A stretch of 64,000 nucleotides of DNA from assembly GCA_015179025.1 (NCBI GenBank), contig WHUX01000022.1, positions 186,001 to 250,000 on the forward strand, in the 5' to 3' direction. Below the pieces are notes generated by a model. That model did no database searches, was not told where the DNA came from, and saw nothing but the letters and a program-made list of their open reading frames with translations. The DNA comes from Terfezia claveryi. Taxonomy: Eukaryota; Ascomycota; Pezizomycetes; Pezizales; Pezizaceae. Positions 36,286 to 48,523 of the stretch are shown here, one piece after another (within the stretch, counting starts at the first letter, position 1; each line of letters starts with the position of its first letter). Both the position numbers and the translations under genes were made by a program.

Positions 36286-37401
36286 TCAGTTAGCTCCAAC
36301 ACCTGGACTCTCCACCTGCATCGAGTGTGGCGCGCCTATTCCCATCAACCCACTAAACGGACAACCTCCCATCTCATCTGCCCTCTCCCTCTCGGCCGCC
36401 CTTGGAATCGTCGTATCCCCCACCTCCTTCCCTATCCTATCTGTAGTAATCCCCAAGCCCACAGATCCCGGGCTAATAGTCTCATCACTCCCATCTAAAT
36501 CCTCATCACTGAAAGTGTTGTTGACCGTCTTCCCGTGAAGAACCCCCTCCGGCTCGAGCTCTTCTTCAAAATTCTCCATGTCTGTGAGAAATTCATCGCC
36601 GTCACGGACATACCACTTTGCGAAAAGATCTAATGAAGCAGATTAGCTGCCTCAAGCCTCAAAAAAAAAGTTCGATCTCCTAGCTCGAACCCACCATTCT
36701 GTATCCACAACACCTTCCCCAGCGCCCTGACCAATTCCGTCTTCATCACCAAATTCATCCTAGGATGGCTCAATATCGCCTCCACCATGACATCCTGGAC
36801 AAATCCCAACAACATCCCCATATGGACATATTCCACATGTAATGGTTTCTTTCCTTGTCCAACATGCATCATCCCAACTTTATCCATGTATTCCCAAAAC
36901 TCCATTTTCAATGGGTCGGTACATAGCCTGGCGAGATATCCTCGGAGAAAGTTTTTTCTGTGCTCGACCTGTGGGGATGAGAGGGTGGGTTGAGAGTCGA
37001 CAGGGCCTTCGTAGGAAGTGGACCGGGTGGTGAAGGCACGGGCAGCGATCTGGTGGGTGTTAGCCGGAAGTTATTTGGAATTGCGTATAGAAAGAAAAAA
37101 AAACATCGTAGCTAAGAAGCTTTTTGTAAACAATGTTGACGACTGCGGGGATGAGGGCCTTGATGTATTCCCTTCCTTGCTCTAATGCAGCTACATCATC
37201 TATACTCATGATATTATTAAGTTAGGCTATGGAACCTTGCTGGTCAAGTGAAAAATTGAACGAGTAGCACTCACCAGCATTGAAATCTAGAAATGAGTGT
37301 AGATATCGAACCCGTGCTGGTAATGAAGTATAAAGTTCTCTTCTGTCGATATGTTGAACCGTTATAGGTGTAGGACGGCCGCTGGCGCTGGGATAGGACA
37401 T
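36286..37401 (-). CDS. Protoglobin-domain protein
   Basis: Haem protein of the protoglobin/globin-coupled-sensor fold, single-domain type found in many filamentous fungi; physiological role not established. Exons: 37401-37275, 37199-37105, 37049-36695 and 36629-36286, total 306 aa. Globin region is about residues 15-200: HIDRRELYTSLPARVRYLHS, FLDFNADDVAALEQG, FLRGYLARLCTDPLKMEFW, EYMDKVGMMHVGQGKKP (candidate proximal His), then VLWIQNDLFAKWYV, whose QNDLFA is created by splicing. The remaining about 100 residues are acidic and disordered-looking, with no second recognised domain such as a cyclase or kinase. The fourth exon start depends on donor AATG/GTGGGT at 36694, chosen because it restores QNDLFAKW. 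Confidence 0.88.
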
Positions 37402-40400
37402 GGTCGATCGATTGAGTTGAGGTTTTGTCTGCGTATACGACTTTTTATTTCTAGGTCGATTGGTACTTTTTGTATTTTCTTTTTGTATTTCTAGACCTCT
37501 TCCGTCGAAGGTGAAGCCACTGATTGCTGGTGAACCGCTAATGAGCTGGTTGATGATAATTGCAAGCAGATATCTATATGCCGATGAACTAAAGAAAACT
37601 TTCCAGTTCCAGTCAACGAGGCATTCCCAACCATATACCAGTATATATATATCTTTCCATCTCGAATCTACCCACCCAAAGATTTCTTCTTCCAAAACGG
37701 GCTCGATTCGCTGCGGTCGCCAATACCTATGCGCCTTGTATAGCTTTAACGGTTACACACCCGGGATTTTAAGACTAGGATAAACTGAACTCTTTCATTC
37801 AACCTCGACCTCGATAGTACAACTGAGAGTATTCCAAAATGATACGATATCAGACGCCAAAGTGGCCTGCTTTGCTCATATGTCTGGTATTTCTACCCGT
37901 GAAAAAACTGAACAAAAGTGACCGGAAGTACTGAGTCCGATGGAAAAGCTAAAGTAGGTTATTCTCACAATTGAATGTCATCGGTCCCTTCATAGAGGCC
38001 TGCCATACTAAGAGGTCCCGCGTATTAGCCCATGCACCTGCCCAATTATATGGTTAATCGATGGCAGGTGATCTATGGGCTACCTAACGCGGAAATGTTG
38101 CCTTGCGGAAGCTAGGAAAACATTGTAATCCGCGGAGAAAGCTTGCACTTTTTGTCAGCTCGTAAAAACAAGATTCAAAGATAACAAGATATTGATCCAA
38201 TCTGCATACATCTTTCGATCCAGAGGTCATTACTACTCAATTGCCCAATTCCTACGCTTGAGTTCGAAACTGTTCGGTATTATTAACTTCTTTCCCAATA
38301 TAGTAACAAATGTGTTGCGTGGCCTGTTCATGGCAATGTGAGCTGACTGGCTTTCTTACAATCTCTTACTATCCCCTAGCCAGTCCAACATGTGTTAAAG
38401 CCTGACGTCCTGGAGCTTTTTGGTAGCTCAAATCCAACCAAATATACCTAAAACCTTGCTATAACGATTGGTATCCAATATAGCAAGTGACCTTGTTTTT
38501 TAAAATCAAACCATTCCTAATGTGGGTAGTATATCCATCCACTCATATCCAACCATATAAAATGGAACTTGGACACCTTGTTATCATAGACATTTGTAAA
38601 CTGTTACCTCCAGCTGACACCAAAACCTGATTGACATAGGGCATACCGTACCGCAAAGTCCTTCAGACTCTACAAGGGGTTATTTTCCATATAAAATAAA
38701 TCTGATGTACCGGATGCCGGAGCGGATATACAAACCAAACTTTTAATTCAGACCATTCCTGGCAAGGTTTAGGCAGAGCAAGAATTCTGTGCACGGCCGC
38801 TGGCACCAGATTCCACCACCCTTTGACCACCGAGGGATAGGCTTCGGCCCGGCTGTGCTTCCCTGTCATGTAGCAAATCCCGGAGGTGATCCCTTAAACA
38901 TACCAGCCCATTTCAAAATACCTTATTGTAGGGCCCTGCTTGCACAAGAGATTTAGCTTAGATTTCCCTCAGCGGCAAGGTGCAAAACTGTTCACCTTCA
39001 GGTCTGTTGTGTGAACTCAGGTCTCACCCGTGCCAACCAGACTAGTCTCACCCTTGGAGAGAGGTAGGTACGGTACTGCATCTTCGTACTGTTGATGTAG
39101 AAGGCAACTCTTACACAAGTCAAGAGCAGTGGAACTAGAATGGGTAAGTATAGGTAAACCAGCTCCCAATTCCTCCAAATCCACCACATAATTCACAAAT
39201 ACCTCTCTTGATTTCAGAAGTCCCAGCGGTTTTTGAATATTTTTCAAACCCACCCTCCGTACTCCCTTTCTATAGATAGCACCTATCCAATGGGGCTTCT
39301 GATAAATTTTTCACCTGTCTTCCAGTGTATCGGCGGATATGAGAAGTGTGATGCAGGTGTTACAGATACGGTACCTCATAACTGGGTTGTTGGATCTAGA
39401 TTAACTTGATGCTCCCTTGCGGATCAATGAGAATATAACTTTGTCCCAACTCCCGTGAAGTTTCCTGCTTTTTTTCCCCTCCTACCACTCTAGTCGCGGG
39501 ATTGACAGATTGCAGCCGATTGTTGGTCTTACGCTACAACATTGGTATCCACCTGAATCTCAGGCTCTGCGGAGAGATGAGCATTAGTAGAATGGAGGCT
39601 CTGGAAAGTGACCAGTAACATGATGCTAACTATATGCGAGGGAGGAATAGAACATACGTACATTTTAGAAGTGGTGACGCTAAGTGCAATGCTCCTTTGG
39701 GGAAGAGTAAAGGACCTATAAAGTTTCAGTTCATCAGCTGCCTCCCAGTTACGAGACTATGCTTCCCAAGGCAAGTCATCGGAAGACTTCTGATCATCTA
39801 TACATCCAAGATCCTGTGGGCCACAAGACATGATGGACAGCAAATGAAACATTAAGTGCCATGGAAGCTTCTCCAGTACATAAGAGACATAGCTTTAAAA
39901 CAGATTCTAAACTGTCCCCCTGTAACTGTACTAGTGTTGTGATGAGCTTCAATGCATCAAATCTTCATAGAATTGCGAGCCTGACATGATGGTAGAGTAA
40001 AGTAAGTCATGCATCTCCTTTCATGATCGGGAAGCCATCTCTGAGATCGTCTGAATGGAAGGAAAGTTGTTAAATGATTTCTGTCTGAACTGATAAGGGT
40101 CCACAAATCTACGGAAATTTCAGGAATCAGGGTCCAGTACAATTGCAAATTTGTAAGAATTCGAACAGCCCAAAGAAGATTCCAAATGCAGCGCTTAGTC
40201 TCGGTTTGCGTCAGCTGGCCACGAACAACGTGGCATATGAGGGGTCCTAAATAGAGGGCTCTGAATTCGATATACCGGCATGCAAATAAAACGCGCACAT
40301 TTGGTGGGCCTATGCAGTTGCAGGCGCCATCCAGTGACAGAGAAAGGTTTACCTCGACGCCACCAGCATTATCCATGAAGGCGAAGACAGCAGTTAACTG

Positions 40401-41603
40401 CCAGTTGTTCAGCATTTTTCTAGTTGCCATTCGGGCTATTTATTAAACTGCCAATCTAAGCCGATCTCGAGAAAAACGACCACCCGTGTTGTCAGAACTG
40501 TGCTTCCCATGCTTGAAGGCACCTCTAACTAGTGTCAGTAACCGTTCCAAGCAACAAGGCATCGTTGAGGGGCTTAATTTCTTGCTGTAAAGTGTCACGC
40601 AGGTAGGCTCCCAATACAAAACTGAGGATAAGGCTGCAGCAGAGCAAGACTATCTATTGTAATTACCATAGTGGATGTTTAATCCACTAAGTAGATGGAA
40701 CATTTCGAGAATGTTGATCCATCTGATATTGCTTGGTATTGTGTTTCATGAATCCAAGTGGCACAGATCCAGTTCTGAAAGATCATTCTTAACACAACCG
40801 TTTTCCAAGAATCAGTATGTACCCGTAGGGCGAGTCACATTCTATCCAATACTCCATATAGGCGTTAAGTATATCATTAAAACAGTCTTCAGGATGAACC
40901 TCTTTAGCTGCAGGTATAGCAGTACCGTACCCTTGTACACTGAGAGGCCCACCGAGAATCGCTTCTGCCCTGCTTTTGAACTATTCCATATCCCTGGTCC
41001 AGGAGCTACCCAGCAGTCCCTACTTTCGTTCAGCATTGCGTGCGGCCGTAGGTGATGAATGTCCGAGATGGAGTAGTAGATCGTGCCCGGTAATTTAGGT
41101 GACCAAAGGTGAGGCAGGGGTTATACACAGGATCCAGGGTGGTTGCTAAAATCTTGCCCCCCTTCTTCTCCATTTTACACTCGCACTCCCACTTTTATTT
41201 CTTTCGGAGAGACCTAATATCAAATCCACAACCCGCTTATATTTCGGTTTGGCGATAACGACTGTGCGACGTCTATTGTCTGTTCATCAGCGTGATTCAG
41301 AAGTTTCCCGGATCGCCTAGAGACGAACGTATAATTGTGATCCGACTTTTCAGCCTCTCACCAACGTTCAAGTGGAAAACTTTGTTCTCTCCTGTTGCAT
41401 TGTTTAACTTATAACCGGAGCAGCATCAGCGTCATCAACAACAGCGAGTCTTCCACCACCGGCATATTGTCAAACATCGTGGAGGACGATATATAGTCTT
41501 GATATATCCAAAAAGATTTTTGGTATTGTTTATCGGGCTTTTTTAACTAGTATTGTATTCGGGAGCAGGTTATTTTATGCTCAAAGCTTAGAGCTGGTCG
41601 AAT
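37402..41603. other. 4.2 kb gene-poor stretch
   Basis: No convincing gene. The longest open frame (minus, 39957-40430, 157 codons) shows no recognised motif. A short element flanked by 9-bp direct repeats sits at 39021-39053. The last few hundred bases are promoter and leader of the next gene. Confidence 0.5.
39021..39053. mobile_element. Short TAGTCTGG-family insertion with 9-bp direct repeats
   Basis: A 15-bp segment GTGCCAACCAGACTA (39030-39044) is flanked on both sides by exact 9-bp copies of GTCTCACCC. The segment equals one end of the 41-bp palindromic element at 53861-53901 apart from its first base. Read as a shortened copy or excision footprint with its target duplication. Confidence 0.65.
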
Positions 41604-44591
41604 ATGCCGTAAGTGAACCTTGTGCTATTTCTTATTATCGTCAGACTTGCGCGAGGCAGGAGGAGGGAGGTGGGAGCGGAGGAAAGGGGAGGGAGGATGG
41701 GGGAGGGGAAAAGGGGGGATTGGGAGAGAAGGAGGACGCACACGGTAGACACGATATTCACATAATTATCAATCTATAATATTATCGATTGAAACGGTTT
41801 CGGCATGGGAGACGTGAAGCGGAGGGCATGTTGGGCTTTGACGAAAGAAAGGGATCTGGTTGAGGGCAGATTACGGTGGAACACTCTCGTTGCGGGGTGG
41901 GGGGGGGGGGGGAAACTTGAAGCCGACGGCATTCAGTCGTATTCAGCGCAGGAAGGCTCATCACGCTGACAGGCCGCATCGCAGTGTTAATATCATCATC
42001 GACCACAATTCCACGACCCACGGGTCCTCGCACTCGTCCGAGGAGGAGGGAAGCAGCGGCATCAACGTCGCCAGCCCGACCAGCTACGGGAAGCAAACAT
42101 CGACTCTCGCCTACGGACGCCCCCCGCCGCACTCGCACCTCTCGCAGCAGCCTCCGGGGACCTACTACGGCGAGCCCTACGGCGCCCCGCACGACCACCC
42201 CGTACAGGGCCACGAGCTCACGCACACCCCGCACGAGTTTTCCGACGAGTACGACCCCGACAACGACTGGGAGGAGATCGGCCCGTCCGACTCGGCGTCG
42301 CGCCCCCGCACAGCAAATCCAGGAGACCGGCCAAGCCCGCCGTCCAGACATCCTTCCCAGGCGCGGCCGAAGGGCCACCCTGCCGCTCCTCCACAGCCAC
42401 CCCCCGCACCCGGCTCTCTCGTACACTCACAGGTCGCTCGCTCGGCAACACATTCCCACGCAACTCGTGCACGCCGCAACACACAGCCACGCCCACCTCG
42501 CAGTCCGTCAGGCCAAACAGACAGCGAGTCTGACGAGTCACCTTACGCTGCCCCTTCTCGCCAGGGACATCACGCAGCACCACCCCCTCCATCCGGGCCT
42601 CCTCAGCACCCTCTTCATCAGAACCATCCATCTTGGCCACAGGACCCCTACGCTCATCGAGCATCCTACCCCTACGGCGCCCCCGACCCTCGTGCTCCCC
42701 CACCTCCACCACCTCCTGACTCTCGCGACCCCCGAGAGTACCGGGATCCGCGGGATCCATACAGTCCATACGGGCCTCCAGATCCACGCATCCTACCCGC
42801 TCCGAGTGCGTTAGTACCTTTCCAACCAACTAGTCCATACGGTTACCCTCAACCTGGGCAGTACCCTGGACAGTATCCAGGCCAATCCCCACACTACTCT
42901 CCACATTACCTAGGCCCTCACAGCCAACCCGGAAGTGCAGGTCTCCCTCCGTACTACGGTGGGCACTCTCAGAGCCCGTATTCTCCGCATAACGCCCCTC
43001 CTGGACCATCACCTCGTGGTGACCACCGAGATCCCCGAGACCCTCGCAATACCCGTGCAGATCCTCGTGTTGACCCCCGTGTTGACCCCCGTGTTGACCC
43101 CCGTGTTGACCCCCGGGTTGACCACCGTGTTGATCCTCGTGTGGACCCCCGTGCAGACCTCCGCGGAGCAGACCCTCGCTCGTCAGATCCTAATATGTAT
43201 GGATATGGCTATGGGGGCTATTACGCCCAAGCCCAAGGTGGCTATAACCAACTTGTTCACACTCCTCAGGGATACTATGCTATGCATGGATCTCCTTCTC
43301 CCCCACCAATGAAGTCTGAGGAAGAGAAACGAATTGAGAGACTCGCAGAACAGCGGATGCTTATCATGGAAGAAAGAAGGATGGAGCAGGAGAGGCGAGA
43401 GCGTGAGAAAAAAGAGAAGGAAGAAAAGGCAGAAAAAGAGGCGAGAGAAAAGGCGGAGAAAGAGGCTAAGGAGAAGGAGAAGAAGGAAAAAGAGGAAGCT
43501 GAGAGGAAGAAGGAGGAGGAGGAGGCTAAAAAGAAAATTAAGAAGAAGCCTCTCAAATTTAGGGACGCTGTCGGTAGAAAGTTCAGCTTTCCATTCGAGT
43601 ACTGTGACACATGGGAGGTATGTTTACTCTATTATAGTCCTGCGTGTTTAGCCATACTAATTCTTTGTGATAGAAAATGGAACGTCTCATTAAGCAGGCA
43701 TTCAAACACGTTGAAGTTATTGGTGTCCACGTTGAAGAAGGCCATTATGACTTGCATGGTCCCAACGGGGAGATTATATTACCAGATTTCTGGGACGCAG
43801 TTGTCGAGCCAGACTGGAGTGTTACAATGCACATGTGGCCAATGTCTGAGCCCGAACTTCAACCACCAGCACCGGCCCAGATTGAGGCGCCTCCACCACC
43901 ACCTCCCGCTCCAGCACCGGCGCCAGCCCCACCCCCACCACCCCCACCACCACCAGACGCGGTTATCGTGGAGACCATTCCCAGTCCGCCTCTACCACCA
44001 CCACCTCCTCCTCCACCTCCACCTCCACCTCCACCTCCACCACGAGATCCCACTCCGCCTGCTCCGCGCAATCCAACTCCCCCAGCGCCACGGGAACCCA
44101 CCCCCCCTGCGCCCCGCTATCCATCTCCACCAGCTCCTAGGGATCCTACACCTCCAGCATCTCATCAGTATATGCCATCATTCCATCAAGCCCCATATGC
44201 AGAGTCTATACATCATGCTGAACCGGAACGAGAGCAATACTATCCACCTTCGCTCGCACCGTCTCGTCACAATTATGCACCATCGCACCATAGTTATGTC
44301 CCGTCGATTCCACCAAGTCACTATGCGCCTAGTATCGCAGCGTCACATTATGCAGGATCGCATTATGCACCGAGCCATGCACCGAGCCATGCACCGAGTC
44401 ATGCACCGAGCCATGCGCCGAGCCATGCCCCTAGTCATGCACCATCCGCGGCGGCATCGTTACATAGCCATGTCACTGCTTCGAGTAGTCATACGGTCAC
44501 GGGGCATGAGAGGTCAAAGAGCACACCGGCAATTCCTCCAATGCTAATGTGGGCTGCGGGAAGGAAGCCGACGAAGAAGGGGAGGAGATGA
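41604..44591 (+). CDS. Pro-rich protein with C-terminal ubiquitin-like domain
   Basis: Large fungal protein of unknown function. Exons: 41604-41608 (ATGCC), 41952-43617 and 43674-44591, total 862 aa; the frame closes only with this 5-nt first exon, giving MPKAHHADRPHRSVNIII. Order: His/Pro/Tyr-rich disordered region, a VDPR repeat block, a Lys/Glu coiled coil (about residues 470-530), then a ubiquitin-like domain (about 533-625) with FRDAVGRKFSFPFEYCDTWE, FKHVEVIGVHVEEGHYDL, and EIILPDFWDAVVEPDWSVTM. A second Pro-rich region and PSHA repeats end the protein. The domain resembles one that is common in Pezizomycotina proteins of unknown role; the precise match is from memory. The first intron is long (343 nt) and carries a G14 run, so the start is inferred. 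Confidence 0.78.
41899..41912. repeat. G14 homopolymer in first intron
   Basis: Fourteen consecutive G inside the proposed first intron of the ubiquitin-like-domain gene; a site where length miscalls are likely. Confidence 0.95.
43069..43152 (+). repeat. 12-bp coding tandem repeat (VDPR)
   Basis: Unit GTTGACCCCCGT coding Val-Asp-Pro-Arg, repeated about seven times with small substitutions. The first copies are identical at DNA level, so the array is recent or homogenised. Confidence 0.9.
44367..44442 (+). repeat. 12-bp coding tandem repeat (PSHA)
   Basis: Unit near CCGAGCCATGCA coding Pro-Ser-His-Ala, about six copies near the C-terminus of the ubiquitin-like-domain protein. Confidence 0.9.
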
Positions 44592-45854
44592 TTGCTCGGC
44601 TGTGGGGTTGATCTGGGGTTTCCTTCCCGTCTATGCTCTTTTTATGATCGTTTTTAGATGGAAGGGCGACAAATTGAATTCATCAATAGGGAGGCGAACG
44701 GGCAAAATCTTACTCAAATTTATACTGCACGGTTTTCCTGGGTCATTTCTTTTGATCGTTCGATAGTAACTTCCGATTCAGAATTACATGTTATTTGTAT
44801 ATCAGTCTCCTTTTTTCCCTTATGAATAGGGTTATTGTTTTGCTTTGCTTTACTGGCTTGTGCTGTATTGCGTTTTCTTACCTGGTCATAGGATATCTGG
44901 TTGCTTTATGATGGGATTGGGAAGGGGGATTGGCAAGGTTATGACTTATGATGAGATTCGGGATATGGGAAATGAATGGTTTAGGGTGGATCTTCGTGGG
45001 TTTGCTTAATCTTTTTCCTTTTTTCTTTCTCTCATCTTTCGCTATATATTTCCGATTTTCTTGTTTATAGGTAGGATAATGAAACATGAAATGAGATGCT
45101 AACATTAAGTTATGCTTTGATTTGTGGTTGCACTAGTGGATCCCCTTTTATGCAGAGGCCCGGCGCCGGAATATTTACATGCATGCATCCGCGGCATAAT
45201 CTTTTTGCGTTGACGACTAGTATTAGTACTGTAGTTCCTCTTGGGGATACGAGCTGGGCAGGTGCCAGGAAAGAGAGGGGGGAGGGGGGGAAGGGTGAAG
45301 TGCAGTATTAACATAACAGTATACAAACATGTTTATGTATATCGATGGCCTGTACTGTACTTACTTACTTACCCTCAACTCACTTTAGCGATTATCCTCT
45401 TCTCCCCCCCCCCCCCTCTTCCCCCCTTGTCAGCAGGCGCCCTTATTACTTAACCCCTCCTTCTTCCTTCTCCTCCTCTCGTTACTGTTTGCAGGAATTA
45501 CGATTTAAGGGTGTGAGGTGTGTTTTACTTTCAAATAGATGTAGCAACTTTGCAACCCCCCGAAAAAATATATAAAAAAATAAAAAATAAATAAATACTA
45601 AATGAGAAAGGTTATCCCAAGGTAATACATACAGAGTAGAAAAGGTAGAAAAGCATGCAACACTCTGAGTAGAGTAGGTGAGTATCATATTATACCTTAG
45701 CCCAACCTTATTTCCATTACTTTACTCATCTCATTCTGCACAACCCTATCCAACTAGAGGTACCACAAAAAAATAAAAAGAGGAAGAAGAAAAAGAGGAA
45801 GGAGAAAAAGAATAACCACAACAAGCATCTCCCATGCTATTCGCATCTCTCCCT
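44592..45854. other. Convergent 3' region
   Basis: 1.26 kb between converging stop codons; T-rich on the plus strand after 44592, a C-run near 45404 and A-rich near 45780. Holds both 3' UTRs; no gene recognised. Confidence 0.55.
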
Positions 45855-47916
45855 CTACTTCACCCAAACCTCTACCACGTCCCTATCCTCCCACTCCATG
45901 TCGCCCACCCTCCCCTCCGGGTCAACCTCCTCCCCATCCCACTTCAACACCACCTCCTTCCCCTTGAGCTCCCCTCTCTGCTGCACCAACACCATAATAA
46001 TCCTGCTTACCCTCGTCTCAGGCTTGACCTTGATTTTAAACTCCTCCATCCCCTTTCCGCGGAGGATTACCCGGAGGGAATCATCCGGGGTTTCTTCGTC
46101 GTCGGAATCCCCTCGGCCACCGGGATGTGACGGTTGAATTTCGATATCTGACGCTGCGGACATAGAGGGGTTTGTGGGGTTGGAGGTGTATTGGGATGTG
46201 GGGTCGATATGGTTGGTGGTGGTGGTGGTGATGCTGGCATTATTTGCAACGTCCTCCCGAGTACGCCGGAATGTGGGCTCATCGACCGCGATAAATATAA
46301 TACTCGCTCTGTTGTCCTTCTCACCATCCTCGCTGCCGCCGCCTCCGACGCCCCAATCGATACGGCTAGTATCATCCTTCTCAGTGCCTGCACCAATGCC
46401 CAAAAAGGTGTTTGCGTCAAAGACCTTCCGGCCTTTATATGTGAGGAATATTTCTGCCTCATTAATCTGTACGCCGGCTTGGATTTGTTCTGGGGTGGTT
46501 TGATACCGACACCAAGCTTGCCTAACTGCGCGGAGTTTTTGGTCTAGGCGGATTTTAGCAAGAAGGGGGCGGGTATGGGGGAGGGGGAGGTGACGAGGAC
46601 GGTGGTGGAGCGAGTGGGGTCCAGGTTAGTTGTGGTTGTGGTTGTGGTTGTGGTTGTGGTTGTGGTTGTGATGGAGACTGGGGCAGAGAGGCAGGAGGAG
46701 GTGTTGTTTGTAGCCGTTGGTGGGGGGATGCGAGGGCGTGAGCGCGGGCTTCCAAGTCTGGGAGGATGGGGAGAGGAGGAAGGTCGTTTGTGGATGTGGA
46801 GGTGGGAATAGGGGCGTTATCATCATCAGAGTCGGAATCAAGAGTGATGGTCATTGGGGCGCCAGGTTTGCGTTGTGAGGAGGATTGGGAGGGAACCGGA
46901 GTGGGGTGTAGATGGGATGGTGTAGGTGTTCGTCCAGGCAGGGCTTGCGATATTGATACTGATGTTGATAGGAAGCGCGTAGTCGTGACATGTGGCACGT
47001 AAATCTGCGGGGGAGGAGTTAAGCTCCTCTTCCGAGGAGGGGGCTTGAAAATTCTGATATCCTCCTCCTCCGCAGCACCTTTCTTTCGTCCTTTTCTTCC
47101 TTTCCCTCCTCCATTCCGGGGCGAGATGCCTTCGCCCATGCCATCGTAGGGACCCAATGAGCCTGAATTCTTATCTTCAGCATCCTCCTCATCTTCATCA
47201 AGACCCCTACCACCATCATCGCTATCCAGAGTAATAATCTCATAATCCTCCTTCCTCTCCTTCCAGCTCGTAGGCTGTCTTGGTTTCCTCCTTCCCAACT
47301 TTCGTGAACCATCTCTATCATCATCATCATTAGCATCATCATCATTATCGTCATCGTCATCACAACCATCACCACCATCATGATCATCGCCTGATACATC
47401 CTCCATCGCAACTTCCCTATCCCCAATAGTCTCTTTATCCCGACCCTCGCTCTGCCGCTTCTTACCCTCTTTCTTCTTGGCCCGTTGCTTCTTCTCGTCG
47501 GCGACAATTGCTGTATATACGTTCTCGCTGCGGACGAAGAAACTTGCAGCGTCTTTACTGCCTTTCTTCCTAGATCCAGCTCCAGCACTTGAACTCTTTA
47601 TTTTCCCAGCAGCTTCATTCCCACTACCATCATCGACTGGAGGTGGGATTGTTGTTGACTCTGCTCCCTTCACCTTCCTCCTCCCGGCCACGGCCGCTTG
47701 TGGAGACGTTTGCAACAGGCTCGACGAAATCGCTATCGCTGAGTTTCCGACATTCGTAGTCGTAGAAGTAGATGTAGCTTTATCCACGTCTATATTTTCC
47801 TTCTCCTTCTCCTTCTCCTTCTCCTTTCCCACCGGCGCCGGCCTCGTCGGTCGTTTAAACCATAGCTTCTTCTTCTTGACCGGCGGGGAAGACCCCGTAT
47901 CCTCGCCGCCTGACAT
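45855..47916 (-). CDS. Rad60/Esc2-like protein with SUMO-like domains, frame break
   Basis: Genome-stability protein family (Rad60, Esc2, NIP45) that works with the SUMO pathway and Smc5/6. MSGGEDTGSSPPVKKKKLWF starts at 47916 and reads in one frame to about 46600 through a charged, disordered N-terminus with acidic SIM-like stretches (TITLDSDSDDD, IITLDSDDGG). The C-terminal half, in another frame, has RLDQKLRAVRQAWCRYQ and AEIFLTYKGRKVFDANTFLG (first SUMO-like domain). It ends with LRVILRGKGMEEFKIKVKPE through EWEDRDVVEVWVK (second, C-terminal one). The two halves do not join in frame: the first ends at a stop at 46555 and the second is closed upstream by a stop at 46626. The overlap is very C-rich with CAACCA hexamers. 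No AG acceptor in it gives a sensible intron. Either a consensus error or a real mutation. Two SUMO-like domains and length fit the family. Confidence 0.7.
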
Positions 47917-48523
47917 GTCGCTGCCGATATCGCTCTTTACTCGCTTCGTCTTGCTGGCTTGCTGTGCTTCACCAGCACCTTGGCTTTCTTGGGAAAGTGT
48001 GTAGTGCTATACCGATGACAACAAAGACGATGATCGTGAGACTCTATGTACAGGGCCAGAGATTCTTCGTTCTTCCACAATTCCTCCGAAAGAATCAGTG
48101 ATCCAGGCCAATGCGACCCGTCAGCAGGGAAATGCGTAGAGTGGATTGAAAAGTTCCTTGGTCAATTTCGTGCAGCTGCCGAGTCGAGATCAGAACATGT
48201 CGAGTACCTACAGTAACAATGGATCGCAGAGTGTGGCGCACGGCGGGGTGCATGTTGGCGCGCATGCCCCACGGGTGACATTTGTTTGCGCATATCCGGA
48301 TGGTTTATTTGCATATGCAGCGTTCCGGCTGGGGCCATTGCATACTATTTTGTCATTCTTCGTATCAAACATCCAAGTAGATACACCGAAACAAAAAAAA
48401 CTAAATAAAGATAGACAAACTAGACAAATAGGTATCAATCAGGATAGTACGTGCGACCAACCAGACTAATGTGCGACATATGCCTCACTTTACAGATGAT
48501 CTCACAACCACTCACAACCACCT
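47917..48523. other. Intergenic with short insertion
   Basis: 607 bp, 5' region of the Rad60-like gene and 3' side of the RhoGAP gene. Contains the small repeat-flanked insertion at 48449-48477. Confidence 0.55.
48449..48477. mobile_element. Short TAGTCTGG-family insertion with imperfect 9-bp repeats
   Basis: Eleven bases CAACCAGACTA (48458-48468), identical to one end of the 41-bp element, lie between ACGTGCGAC and ATGTGCGAC, a 9-bp pair matching at eight positions. Confidence 0.55.

Noticed and set aside
39957..40430. 157-codon open frame on the minus strand
   Set aside because: No recognisable motif, odd composition with Trp/Cys scattered, no splice partner and no neighbouring support; similar lengths arise by chance in this region.
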